Positions 1 to 6,960 of a DNA stretch of 16,363 nucleotides are shown piece after piece. The notes beneath the pieces were generated by a model, which was not told where the DNA came from, made no database searches, and was given only the letters and a program-made list of their open reading frames with translations. The position numbers and the translations under genes were made by a program. Position 1 is the first letter of the stretch. Each line of letters begins with the position of its first letter. Origin of the DNA: PBB1 sp031390425 (GTDB taxonomy: Bacteria; Pseudomonadota; Gammaproteobacteria; Burkholderiales; Burkholderiaceae_C); the NCBI GenBank assembly GCA_031390425.1, contig JANMTL010000025.1, positions 1 to 16,363 on the forward strand, given 5' to 3'.

Positions 1-375
1 GTCGAGATGGTCAAGCAGGGCGAGGTCGAGCCCGCACTGGTCGGCCCGTGGACGATGGGGCGCGACAAAAAGAACCCGAAGCCGCTCGACACGGCCGCCT
101 TCAACACGCTGGTGAAGACCGCTGCCGAGGTGCTGCGCCGCCATGAGCAGCAGTTGCACGCGCAGTTGCACAAGAGCCTGGATGTGAACGCAGCGGGCGG
201 CCGAATCACCATCGCGCTCGACATCGTGGTCGACGAGGACGATCCGTATGCGCTGCTCAGCGCGGTGGACGAGGCGGGCGAGTCGCTGGCCGAGGTGCGC
301 GTCGCCGCAGGGTTCAGGTTGACGGCGGCGAGTGCCAGCGCCTGGATCGCTGCCGATTTTCGCAAGCCAGACTGA
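1..375 (+). CDS. Unrecognised protein, C-terminal part (5' end probably outside the window)
   Basis: The frame is open from the first base to a TGA at 373-375. An ATG at 7 is the first in-window start, but the reading begins in what looks like mid-protein (GEVEPALVGPWTMGRDKK), so I treat it as 5'-partial; 122 residues follow that ATG. I do not recognise a family. The visible part has a Lys/Pro-rich stretch near residues 20-27. An amphipathic helical segment follows at about residues 30-60, with several His and Gln residues (RRHEQQLHAQLHK). After that comes an acidic, beta-rich segment (IALDIVVDEDDPYALL). There is no signal peptide or membrane segment. Codon use fits the neighbours. It converges on the metallopeptidase gene, with 5 bases between the stops, so it is not co-transcribed with it. 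Its existence as coding DNA is likely; its function is unknown. Confidence 0.6.
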   Translation, partial: VEMVKQGEVEPALVGPWTMGRDKKNPKPLDTAAFNTLVKTAAEVLRRHEQQLHAQLHKSLDVNAAGGRITIALDIVVDEDDPYALLSAVDEAGESLAEVRVAAGFRLTAASASAWIAADFRKPD

Positions 376-380
376 CCGCG

Positions 381-884
381 TCAGCCGGCGGACGGCGCAT
401 CGAGCGCCTGGGCGGTGAGCCACAGCCGCAAATCGAACTCCAGTTGGTGATAGTCCGGCTCCATGTGCAGGCACAGCGCATAGAACGGCTTGGCGTGATC
501 GCGCTCCTTCAGGTGCGCCAGCTCGTGCACCACGATCATCTTCAAAAACGCGCTCGGCGCCTCCTTGAACAGGCTGGCCACGCGAATTTCGCGCTTGGCT
601 TTCAGCCGATTGCCCTGCACGCGCGACAGCGTGGCGTGCGTGCCCAAAGCGTTGTGCAGCACCTGCAGGCGTTTGTCGTAGGCCACCTTGGCGAGCGGCG
701 GCGCGCTGCGCATGAAGCGCGTCTTCAGGTCCATCACGTAGTCGTACAGCGCCGGGTCGCTGCGCACGCAGTGTGCGTCGGGATAGCGCTGGCGCAGGCT
801 GTCGCCCAGGCGGCCGTGCGCGATCAGCTCGCCGACCCGGGCCAGCACGTCGGGCGCGTAACCGGCCAGGTACTTCATCGTCAT
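381..884 (-). CDS. YgjP-like (DUF45/WLM-type) zinc metallopeptidase
   Basis: This 167-residue protein ends in the YgjP-like metallopeptidase domain. The zinc site is visible as HELAH at residues 120-124, with a third candidate ligand at H130 (HELAHLKERDH). This matches the HExxH...H pattern of the family. The glutamate of HELAH would be the general base. There is no signal peptide, so the enzyme is probably cytoplasmic; its substrate is unknown. I chose the ATG at 884 because it overlaps the stop codon of the upstream methyltransferase gene as ATGA, a common sign of translational coupling. A second ATG six bases further in (878) is also possible. The open frame runs upstream to 1613, but that extension is Arg/Pro-rich and lies over the methyltransferase gene in another frame, so it is not coding. 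The family call is confident, the biological role is not. Confidence 0.85.
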   Translation of the reverse strand: MTMKYLAGYAPDVLARVGELIAHGRLGDSLRQRYPDAHCVRSDPALYDYVMDLKTRFMRSAPPLAKVAYDKRLQVLHNALGTHATLSRVQGNRLKAKREIRVASLFKEAPSAFLKMIVVHELAHLKERDHAKPFYALCLHMEPDYHQLEFDLRLWLTAQALDAPSAG

Positions 885-1525
885 CGCGTGTCGGCCCCCG
901 CTGTCGACACCGCGCGGTCGAGCACGAGCAGCAGGTTGTTGGCCGGCATCGGCACCCGTTGGCGCAGTTGCAGCCCGACCGCCTGCGCCTGTTGCAGCAC
1001 GTCGGTCAGGCGGCGCAGTCCCCATGCGGCATCGCGGGCGCGCAGATCGGCGTCGAACGCGAGGTTGCCGGGCGCGGTCGGCACGTTGTCTTCGAGGTAG
1101 GGGCCGTAGAGCAGCAGCAGGCCGTGCTGCTTCAGACGATGCGCGCTCAGTTGCATCAGCGCCGCGCAGGTTGCCCACGGCGAGATGTGCAGCAGGTTGG
1201 CGCAGTAGACCGCGTCGACCAGTGCGGGCACGCTGCCGCCATGCGCGGCCTGCGGCGCGGCCAGCACATCGAGGTGCTGCGCGGGTCGCACATTGGCGAG
1301 GCCCTCGCACCACGCATCGATCGACACCAGCGTGAGCGGCTCGGCGTCGCTCGGCTGCCAGCGCCAGCCGGGCAGGCCCGCCGCGAAGTGCGCTGCCTGC
1401 TGGCCGGTGCCGCTGGCGACCTCCAGCGCGAGACCGGACGCAGGCAACACGCGCAGCAACTCGGCCAGGATCGGCGCCCGGTTGCGATCGGCCGCGGGAC
1501 TGTGTTGGCGCGGGCCGGTGATCAT
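881..1525 (-). CDS. DUF938 family class I SAM-dependent methyltransferase-like protein
   Basis: This 214-residue protein shows the DUF938 signatures in order. They are a SPAADRNRAPI opening at about residues 9-19, the SAM-binding loop EVASGTGQQAAHFA at 35-48, WQPSD at 56-60, NLLHISPW at 110-117, a GPYLEDN segment at 141-147 and a closing PANNL at 195-199. Length is normal for the family (about 200 residues). The family fold suggests SAM-dependent methyl transfer, but no substrate is established. I placed the start at the ATG at 1525 because family members begin just before the SPAADRN motif. A GTG at 1591 would add 22 residues and cannot be excluded. Neither start has a strong ribosome binding site. 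The gene overlaps the downstream metallopeptidase by four bases (ATGA), so the two are probably co-translated. Confidence 0.88.
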   Translation of the reverse strand: MITGPRQHSPAADRNRAPILAELLRVLPASGLALEVASGTGQQAAHFAAGLPGWRWQPSDAEPLTLVSIDAWCEGLANVRPAQHLDVLAAPQAAHGGSVPALVDAVYCANLLHISPWATCAALMQLSAHRLKQHGLLLLYGPYLEDNVPTAPGNLAFDADLRARDAAWGLRRLTDVLQQAQAVGLQLRQRVPMPANNLLLVLDRAVSTAGADTR

Positions 1526-1626
1526 GAACGACGGCGGAGTGACCGGCCCGTTGTGAGAGGTAGCGCCAAGTTGGATCGGACCTGCGAGCACGGTACCGCC
1601 AGCTCACCCGCACAAGAAGGGCTGCT

Positions 1627-1755
1627 TCACTTCAAGTGCGCCAAGAAAATCGCGAAGAGGGTGACGAAGCCAAAAATCCCGCTAAAAACAGCGATCCCCG
1701 CCGCGTAGATTTTGGCGAGTTTGTTTCTGGTGATGTGTGCAGGATGCTCGGACAT
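1627..1755 (-). CDS. Possible 42-residue single-pass membrane miniprotein
   Basis: Read on the minus strand, an ATG at 1755 opens a 42-codon frame ending in TGA at 1627-1629. The product starts MSEHPAHITRNKLAKIYAAG. It continues as one strongly hydrophobic stretch (about residues 17-39, rich in I, F, V, G and A) and ends in HLK. A basic N-terminal segment (R10, K12, K15) before the hydrophobic helix predicts an N-in, C-out single-pass topology by the positive-inside rule. It lies 101 bases upstream of the chosen DUF938 start, on the same strand. Its codons use more A/T in third position (TTT, ATT, AAA) than the flanking genes. No clear Shine-Dalgarno sequence precedes the ATG. I know of no family for it. 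It could be a real small protein or a chance frame; the clean hydrophobic segment favours the former only modestly. Confidence 0.4.
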   Translation of the reverse strand: MSEHPAHITRNKLAKIYAAGIAVFSGIFGFVTLFAIFLAHLK

Positions 1756-2088
1756 GGGTACGGCTGAGTGAGAGAAATTCCAGCCAGTCGACAGGAGTGG
1801 CTGGTTGCTTGGGCGGAATCAAGCCCACGGCGGCATGATTCTCTTTGAGGCGAGGAGTCCGCGCCTGACTGGGGTCTCGGACAACGCTCACTTCAGCCAA
1901 GACAACGAGGGTCGCTGCAATCCGTCGGTCATCTCGATCCGGTTTGCGGGCGGTGCAGAAATCGGCCGGCCTCCCCACGCACCCCCACGCCTGCTCGATG
2001 TCGTCGAATATCCTCGCCACGTCGGCTTCCCGTGCCCGCCAGAGGGTGCATGGGGGGCGGCTGTTTTTTCAACCCAACTCGACACGTC
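1756..2088. other. Sparse intergenic region with no convincing gene
   Basis: Between the possible miniprotein and the azoreductase I see no conserved coding frame. Frames that cross it have no recognisable motif and run into neighbouring genes out of phase. One minus-strand frame (GTG at 2020, ending at 1682) begins ARIFDDIEQAWGCVGR and is the least implausible, but it also lies over the miniprotein in another frame. A weak inverted repeat (CCGCC at 2036-2040, GGCGG at 2056-2060) is followed by six Ts at 2064-2069, unusual in such GC-rich DNA. It may be a leader terminator or attenuator ahead of the azoreductase. No tRNA-like cloverleaf was found. Confidence 0.4.
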
Positions 2089-2715
2089 ATGTCCCACCTG
2101 CTGCACATCCAAAGCTCGCCACGCCACCAGCGTTCTGCCTCGATCGAAGTCGCTCGAACCTTCATCGATGGCTGGTGCGTGCGCCACCCGCAGGCCACCG
2201 TCGACACGCTCGATGTGTGGGCCACACCGCTGCCTGAATTCGACGGCGATGCGTTGGGGGCGAAATACGCCGCGCTCGAAGGCCAGACGCGCACGGCCGA
2301 ACAACTGCGCGTGTGGGCCGACATCGAAACGCTGGGCCAGCGCTTTCACCGCGCCGATGTGATCGTGGTCAGCGTGCCGATGTGGAACTTCGGCATCCCC
2401 TACCGGCTGAAGCACCTGATCGACGCGGTGTCGCAAAAAGACGTGCTGTTCACCTTCGACGAGCGCGGCCTGCAGGGCCTGCTGGGCGGGCGCAAAGCGG
2501 TGGTGGTGGCGGCCCGCGGCGTGGCGCTGGGGCCTGACTTTCCAGCCGCGCACTTCGATCACCAGGTGTCCTACCTGGCCATGTGGGCGCGCATGGTCGG
2601 CATCACCGACATCCACACCCTCGCGGTGGAGAAAACGCTCTTCGGCCCCGAGGCCGACAGCGCTTCGCGTGCGCAGGCGAAGGCGGACGCGGCAGCGCTG
2701 GCGGCGGCGATCTGA
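2089..2715 (+). CDS. azoR: FMN-dependent NADH-azoreductase / quinone reductase (AzoR family flavodoxin fold)
   Basis: This 208-residue protein belongs to the flavodoxin-fold AzoR family. Such enzymes use NADH and bound FMN for two-electron reduction of quinones and azo compounds in the cytoplasm. The N-terminal phosphate-binding loop appears as HIQSSPRHQRSAS (residues 6-18). The FMN-contacting segment is VPMWNFGIPYRLKHLIDAV (residues 96-114). An AARG segment at 141-144 corresponds to the second flavin-binding loop. The length matches the family (about 200). I chose the ATG at 2089 because the beta-strand and phosphate loop begin right after it; upstream in-frame starts add sequence unlike the family. 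No strong ribosome binding site is visible. It stands alone: its stop is 63 bases from the stop of the convergent Kdo hydroxylase gene. The symbol denotes the family; azo substrates may not be physiological. Confidence 0.85.
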   Translation: MSHLLHIQSSPRHQRSASIEVARTFIDGWCVRHPQATVDTLDVWATPLPEFDGDALGAKYAALEGQTRTAEQLRVWADIETLGQRFHRADVIVVSVPMWNFGIPYRLKHLIDAVSQKDVLFTFDERGLQGLLGGRKAVVVAARGVALGPDFPAAHFDHQVSYLAMWARMVGITDIHTLAVEKTLFGPEADSASRAQAKADAAALAAAI

Positions 2716-2778
2716 TGTGTCGCCGGCGCTCGCGTGGCGCACTCCGGTGACCCCGCCCCGCAGCGCCCGCGCTGACGA

Positions 2779-3654
2779 TCAGACCAACTCCCGGCGCAGC
2801 AGCCGCTCCAGCACGCGCAGCGGCGACTTGCTCGCATCGGCCATGCCTGAGACGGGCAGGTAGAACGTCTGCTCGAAGGCGTACTGCCCGGCCATCGCGG
2901 CGTGCGACACCTGGTCGGTGTAGACCAGCCAGGTCTGACCGGGCGCGAACGCGTGGGTGCGCTGCTCCGCCTGGGTCTGGTACTTGGTGTCCGCCTTCAT
3001 GCGGTCGTGCAGTTGCAGCATGAAGTGGTCGTAGGCGGTGCGGCGGCCCTTGGTGATGCGCAACAGGTGCAGCAACTCGCAACTGCCCGGCAGCGGGCGG
3101 CACAGCGACGGCAGGTAGCGGCGGGCGACCTCCTCGAACGATTCGCCGAGCCGCCAGGTGCGGGTGCCACCGTGCGGATGCACATTGGTGAACAGACGCA
3201 GGATGCGCTGACCGCCGATCGGCGACGATGGAAAACTGTCGACGTGCAGACGCGTGTCGTCCTGGCGCCGGGACGACACACGCCCGGCCACTTCCACCGG
3301 CCGAAAGCTGGTGCGCCCGGCCCGTACCGTCGTCGCGTACGTCGACAGCAGTTGGCGCAGCAGCGCCTGGCTGGCCGTCGCGTACCGGTCCATCATGCCG
3401 CGCAGCACGCCGAGCTCGGCGCCTGCCGCACTGCTTCCCCGCACGCTGCCGTCGGTCGGGTTGCGGCTGACGTTCTTGGCCGCGCCCGCGATCGCCGGGG
3501 ACAGGAAATGGCGCTCGGCCGCGAGCAGCGGGAAGTCGAGTTGCGGCAGCAGCAGCACCTGGCCGTCTTCGAGCGCTTGCGTCGCGGTGCGCTGGTCTTG
3601 TGGCGAACACGGCTGATCCCAGCTCGCGATGGGCAGACGGAGGATGTCGGTCAT
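2779..3654 (-). CDS. kdoO: Kdo 3-hydroxylase, Fe(II)/2-oxoglutarate dioxygenase (KdoO-like)
   Basis: This 291-residue protein resembles the Kdo hydroxylase family (KdoO, known from Burkholderia and Yersinia). That family converts a Kdo residue of the LPS inner core to Ko, using O2, Fe(II) and 2-oxoglutarate. The iron-binding facial triad can be proposed from the sequence: H137 and D139 in LHVDSFPSSP, and a distal His at H251 (TDQVSHAAMAGQYAFEQTF). The segment NVSRNPTDGSVRG (61-73) and the RLFTNVHPHGGTRTW region (153-167) also look family-typical. No signal peptide or membrane segment is present, consistent with action on the cytoplasmic face. It is the last gene of the minus-strand LPS group, 65 bases after the GT4 gene, and may also have its own promoter in that gap. 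The next best alternative is another 2OG-Fe(II) oxygenase. Confidence 0.78.
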   Translation of the reverse strand: MTDILRLPIASWDQPCSPQDQRTATQALEDGQVLLLPQLDFPLLAAERHFLSPAIAGAAKNVSRNPTDGSVRGSSAAGAELGVLRGMMDRYATASQALLRQLLSTYATTVRAGRTSFRPVEVAGRVSSRRQDDTRLHVDSFPSSPIGGQRILRLFTNVHPHGGTRTWRLGESFEEVARRYLPSLCRPLPGSCELLHLLRITKGRRTAYDHFMLQLHDRMKADTKYQTQAEQRTHAFAPGQTWLVYTDQVSHAAMAGQYAFEQTFYLPVSGMADASKSPLRVLERLLRRELV

Positions 3655-3680
3655 GGCATGGGTGGGTGTGGCCAGCCCGT

Positions 3681-3709
3681 CTTATAGCGCGATGCGCGCG
3701 GCGCTTCGA
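3681..3709 (-). promoter_or_regulatory. Possible sigma70-type promoter for the Kdo hydroxylase gene
   Basis: On the minus strand the sequence TATAAG (3681-3686) is a five-of-six match to the -10 consensus. A weak -35 element, TCGAAG (3704-3709), lies 17 bases upstream. The transcript would start about 20 bases before the ATG at 3654. AT-rich hexamers are rare in this DNA, which makes the -10 noticeable, but the -35 match is only three of six. Confidence 0.3.
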
Positions 3710-3719
3710 CCGTGCGGCT

Positions 3720-4823
3720 TCAGCGGCCGAGCACGCGCCGGTACACGGCGCGGTTGCCAGCGGCCATGATGGCCGGGGTGAAGTCCGACTCGACGTGGGC
3801 GGGGCCCGCGGCCCCCAGTCGTTGCCGCAGATCGACGTCGGTCAACAAGCGGTCGATGGCCGCTGCCAGCGCGTCCGCGTCACCGACCGGCACCAGCAGC
3901 CCGGTGCGGCCATGGGCGATTGCTTCGGGGATGCCGCCGACCCGCGTGCCGATCGATGCCACGCCCGCCGCGGCTGCTTGCAGGCACACGTTGGCCAGCC
4001 CCTCGGTGTAGGCCGGGTGCACCAGCAGATCGAGCGCGCCGATCCACTGCGCCAGATCGTCGCGATAACCGGCGAAGCACACCCGATGCTGCAAGCCGCG
4101 CACGGCCGCTTCGATCGGCAGGCGAGCGGACAGCGAACCGCGCCCGAACACGATCAACTGCACGCTGGGATGCCGAATCGTCAACATTCGCAAGGCCTCG
4201 AACAACAACACATGGCCTTTGCGATCGATCAACTGCGCGGCGATGCCGAGGATGGGCTGCGCCGCATCGAGGCCGAAGGTCGCCGCCAGTTCGGCCCGCG
4301 GGCGCGGCCGCTGGAACAGCGACGGATCGATTGCGCTGTGCACGACCGTGATGCCGCCTGCGGCAATGCCCTGCTCGACCAGCACGTCCTTGACGCCTTG
4401 CGCCACCGCGACGATGTGGCGGTACAGCGGGTACTTCAAGCGCAACGCGAGCCACGCTTCGCGGTTGTCGTTGCGACGCGACATGACCGCCGGCACACCG
4501 GCGAGCCGGGCGCCCAGACCGCCCCAAACATCGGCGCCGCGCCGGCTGTGGATGTGCACGAGGTCGGGGCGCAGCCGCCTCAGCAGCGCAGCGAAGCGCC
4601 AGGTGATCGACGGGTCGGCGTCGCCGATCGTCGGCAGCTCGACCACATCGGTGCCGGCCGCCCGCGCCTTCGTCGCCATTTCGCCGCCCGCCGCGCACAC
4701 CAGCGTGCTGCGCACGCCGAGTGCGGGCAGGCGCTCGGTGAGGTACAGCACCTGCTGGGCGCCGCCGTACACATGGCGCCCGGTCTCGAAATGCACGACA
4801 TGAGGCGGGTCGGCGGCCGTCAT
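3720..4823 (-). CDS. GT4-type glycosyltransferase (GT-B fold), probable LPS core enzyme
   Basis: This 367-residue protein has the two Rossmann-like domains of a GT4 glycosyltransferase. The N-terminal domain starts with VVHFETGRHVYGGAQQVLYL (9-28) and contains LVHIHSRRGADVWGGLGARL (88-107). The C-terminal donor-binding domain contains GIAAQLIDRKGHVLLFEAL (193-211), VFGRGS (225-230) and HPAYTEGLANVCLQ (269-282), followed by GIPEAI. The family EX7E motif begins at E274, but the second position is Q282 instead of Glu, which is unusual. There is no signal peptide; the enzyme probably works at the cytoplasmic membrane surface on an LPS core acceptor. I chose the ATG at 4823, which has a GGGGG run about 6-10 bases upstream; a TTG at 4850 would add nine residues without family similarity. 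Sugar specificity cannot be read from the sequence. Confidence 0.85.
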   Translation of the reverse strand: MTAADPPHVVHFETGRHVYGGAQQVLYLTERLPALGVRSTLVCAAGGEMATKARAAGTDVVELPTIGDADPSITWRFAALLRRLRPDLVHIHSRRGADVWGGLGARLAGVPAVMSRRNDNREAWLALRLKYPLYRHIVAVAQGVKDVLVEQGIAAGGITVVHSAIDPSLFQRPRPRAELAATFGLDAAQPILGIAAQLIDRKGHVLLFEALRMLTIRHPSVQLIVFGRGSLSARLPIEAAVRGLQHRVCFAGYRDDLAQWIGALDLLVHPAYTEGLANVCLQAAAAGVASIGTRVGGIPEAIAHGRTGLLVPVGDADALAAAIDRLLTDVDLRQRLGAAGPAHVESDFTPAIMAAGNRAVYRRVLGR

Positions 4824-4873
4824 CGTCGACCCCCGCGGAAATGTTTCCAATGACGCAGCCTCAAATCACGAAA

Positions 4874-4895
4874 CGGTGGCGCTCAGGCGCCACCG
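4874..4895 (-). terminator. GC-rich hairpin overlapping the stop codon of the UPF0104 gene
   Basis: A perfect 9-bp stem (CGGTGGCGC at 4874-4882 pairing with 4887-4895) encloses a four-base loop that contains the TGA stop at 4883-4885. On the minus strand it is followed by TTTCGTGATTT. It resembles an intrinsic terminator with a poor U-tract. It could cause partial termination between the membrane protein gene and the GT4 gene, or protect the upstream mRNA 3' end. Confidence 0.45.
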
Positions 4896-5857
4896 GCGAC
4901 GCCGCCCGAGCGCCGCGCGGACGGCATCGGCAGCAGGCCGAGCGCCGCCTGCAACAGCGAATAGATGCCGACGGTCGCCGCCGCGCCGACGGCCAGCGGC
5001 GCAGCCACACCGAACGCGGCCCAGCCGGTCACCGCAGCAGCCTCGCGGGTGCCCCAGCCACCGAAGCTGACCGGCAGTGCGGCCAGCAGAAAAATCGGCG
5101 CGGCCGTCACCGCGACCAGCCAGCCAGGCAAGTGGACGCCGAAGGCGCGCGCCGCGCAGTACAGCGCACCGACTGAAAAAAGCCCGACCACCAGCGACGC
5201 AGCCGCCTGCCGCAGGTACTGGCCCAGCGCCTCGGGCCGTCGCAACAGCTCGACCGCCACCGCGCGGCGGCTGCCGGGCGGCGCGCGGTGACCGGCGAGC
5301 GCCGCCACCGCGATCAGCGCGCCCAGCGGCAGCAACAACAGGGCGGCCACCAACAGCGCTGCAATCGCCGCTGTCGGCCAGGCTGCGGGCACCTGCAACA
5401 GGCGGCGCAAGGTGTCCATCTCCGCCGAGCCCAACCCGGCGAACAGCGCCAGCGCACCAAGGGCGAACAAGATCCACAGGCCGCTCAACCGATCGAGCAC
5501 CACCGACAGGCCGGCGGCGCCGCGGGCGCAGCCGTCGCGGTGCAGTTGCCAGGCGCGGAACATGTCGCCGCCGACGACCGCACCGGGCAGCAATGCATTG
5601 ACCGCCACCGCTTTGAAGTACACCACCAGCGCCCAGCGCGCGCGCACCCGGTGGCCGAGCCAGCGCGCCAGTTCTGCCCAGCGCAGCGCCGCCGACGCGT
5701 TGCCCAGCACCGCGCTGGCCAGGCCCGCGAGCAGCCAGGCGGCGTCGGCGGCCTGCACCGCCGCCCAGATCGCACGCGGCCCGGCCAGCCAGACGACAGC
5801 GCCGAGCAGCAGCGGCGCGCCGACCAGTCGCAGCGCCTGCAGGGCGCGCTGTTTCAT
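4883..5857 (-). CDS. Lysylphosphatidylglycerol synthase TM region / UPF0104 family integral membrane protein
   Basis: This 324-residue protein is almost entirely hydrophobic, with roughly seven to eight predicted membrane helices (for example 11-25, 41-55, 74-90, 125-141, 162-190, 218-236, 246-262, 282-310). Two conserved family segments are present: NALLPGAVVGGDMFRAW at 87-103 and LPVSFGGWGTREA at 261-273. The family includes YbhN, AglD-like proteins and the flippase-like half of MprF; in envelope loci its members are suspected lipid or lipid-sugar translocators. The ATG at 5857 shares one base with the TGA of the upstream GT2 gene (TGATG), so the two are tightly coupled. This supports a joint job, such as moving the GT2 product across the membrane. 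That role is inference; no transport activity can be read directly. Confidence 0.85.
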   Translation of the reverse strand: MKQRALQALRLVGAPLLLGAVVWLAGPRAIWAAVQAADAAWLLAGLASAVLGNASAALRWAELARWLGHRVRARWALVVYFKAVAVNALLPGAVVGGDMFRAWQLHRDGCARGAAGLSVVLDRLSGLWILFALGALALFAGLGSAEMDTLRRLLQVPAAWPTAAIAALLVAALLLLPLGALIAVAALAGHRAPPGSRRAVAVELLRRPEALGQYLRQAAASLVVGLFSVGALYCAARAFGVHLPGWLVAVTAAPIFLLAALPVSFGGWGTREAAAVTGWAAFGVAAPLAVGAAATVGIYSLLQAALGLLPMPSARRSGGVAGGA

Positions 5858-6864
5858 CACGCCGACGTGCCCGGCGCGTTGCGCGTGTGAAAGGGCGGTC
5901 GGCCGCGGCCCTCGTGGTAGATGCGCACCAGCAACTCGCCGATCAGCCCGGCCACGATCAGTTGCAGGCCGACGAGCAACAGCACCACCCCGGCCAGCAA
6001 CAGCGGTCGCCCGCCGATCGATTCGCCCATCGACTTGATCACCGCGAGGTAGCCGAGGATGGCCGCTCCCGGCGTCGCCAGCCACAGCCCGAGCCCGCCG
6101 AAGGCGTGCAGTGGTCGCTGGTGGTAGCGCATGAAGAACACGATCAGCACCAGGTCGAGGATCACCCGGAAGGTGCGGTCGATGCCGTACTTCGAGATGC
6201 CCTTGGTGCGCGCGTGGTGGCGCACCGGCACCTCGGCGATGCGCGCACCGGCCTCGCGCGCCAGCGACGGGATGAAGCGGTGCAGCTCGCCGTACAGGCG
6301 CACGCGCTCGATGATCTCGCGCCGGTAGGCTTTCAGCGCGCAGCCGTAGTCGTGCAGGTGCACGCCGGTGACCGCCGAGATCAGCCGGTTCGCCAGCAGC
6401 GACGGCAGTCTGCGCGACACCGCCGCGTCCTGTCGGTGCTGGCGCCAGCCGGAGATCATGTCGACCTCCGGATCGGCGTCGAGGCGCTCGATCAGCGCCG
6501 GGATGTCCGCCGGGTCGTTCTGCAAATCGGCGTCGAGCGTGACGATGTAGCGGCCGCGCGCGATGTCGAAGCCGGCCTGCAGCGCGCTCGACTGCCCGTA
6601 GTTGCGTGCCAGGTAGACCGGCTTCAGCCACGGCCGCTCGGCGGCGAGTTGCGCCAGCAGGCGATCCGAGCCATCGCGTGAGCCGTCGTCGGTGCAGATC
6701 AGCTCGAAGCGGCGGCCGGTCGGCGCCAGTGCCGCGTGCACGCGGGAGACCAGGTCGGGCAGGTTCTCGACCTCGTTGTAGACCGGGATCACGATCGACA
6801 CGTCGACAGCCTCGTCCAGCGCAACGACATGCAAGGCGCTCTGGGCAACGAGGGGGGTGGACAT
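5857..6864 (-). CDS. GT2 polyprenyl-phosphate glycosyltransferase (DPM1/ArnC/RgtE-like)
   Basis: This 335-residue protein has an N-terminal GT-A domain. It opens with VSIVIPVYNEVENLP (22-36) and has the nucleotide-binding TDDGSRDGS (58-66). The metal-binding DXD motif is in TLDADLQNDPADIP (109-122), and the family segment ARTKGISKYG lies at 218-227. Two or three C-terminal membrane helices follow (about 234-246, 256-276, 288-312). This is the layout of ArnC, GtrB and RgtE enzymes. They transfer a sugar from a nucleotide donor to undecaprenyl or dolichyl phosphate on the cytoplasmic face. I prefer the ATG at 6864 because the catalytic domain begins shortly after it; a GTG at 6897 would add 11 residues. 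It heads the minus-strand envelope group and is coupled to the UPF0104 gene. The donor sugar is not determined by sequence; uronic acid is suggested only by context. Confidence 0.9.
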   Translation of the reverse strand: MSTPLVAQSALHVVALDEAVDVSIVIPVYNEVENLPDLVSRVHAALAPTGRRFELICTDDGSRDGSDRLLAQLAAERPWLKPVYLARNYGQSSALQAGFDIARGRYIVTLDADLQNDPADIPALIERLDADPEVDMISGWRQHRQDAAVSRRLPSLLANRLISAVTGVHLHDYGCALKAYRREIIERVRLYGELHRFIPSLAREAGARIAEVPVRHHARTKGISKYGIDRTFRVILDLVLIVFFMRYHQRPLHAFGGLGLWLATPGAAILGYLAVIKSMGESIGGRPLLLAGVVLLLVGLQLIVAGLIGELLVRIYHEGRGRPPFHTRNAPGTSA

Positions 6865-6960
6865 GGGTGAGAGCGCGAAAAACGCGCGGTGAGCCACGCG
6901 GCGAACGCGTCCCGGATTCTAGGGAGCCCGCCGCTGCGGCTGTGTATCCTTCGCCGCCAC

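Noticed and set aside
885..1613. N-terminal extension of the YgjP-like metallopeptidase
   Set aside because: It is low-complexity Arg/Ala sequence lying over the DUF938 gene, whose motifs are clear in the other frame.
1682..2020. A 112-residue minus-strand frame starting at a GTG (ARIFDDIEQAWGCV)
   Set aside because: It has no recognisable domain, overlaps the possible miniprotein in another frame and its codon bias fades along its length. I could not support it as a gene.
1805..2362. A 185-residue plus-strand frame
   Set aside because: Its second half lies inside the azoreductase gene out of phase and is Ser/Arg/Pro-rich; the first half shows no motif.
4883..6631. A 582-residue minus-strand frame that would fuse extra sequence to the UPF0104 protein
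   Set aside because: The upstream part overlaps the GT2 gene in another frame and is Arg-rich with no motif. The ATG at 5857 matches the family start and overlaps the GT2 stop.
6898..6960. Clear sigma70 promoters between the divergent GT2 and GT39 genes
   Set aside because: Promoters must lie nearby, but I found no pair of hexamers with acceptable match and spacing on either strand.
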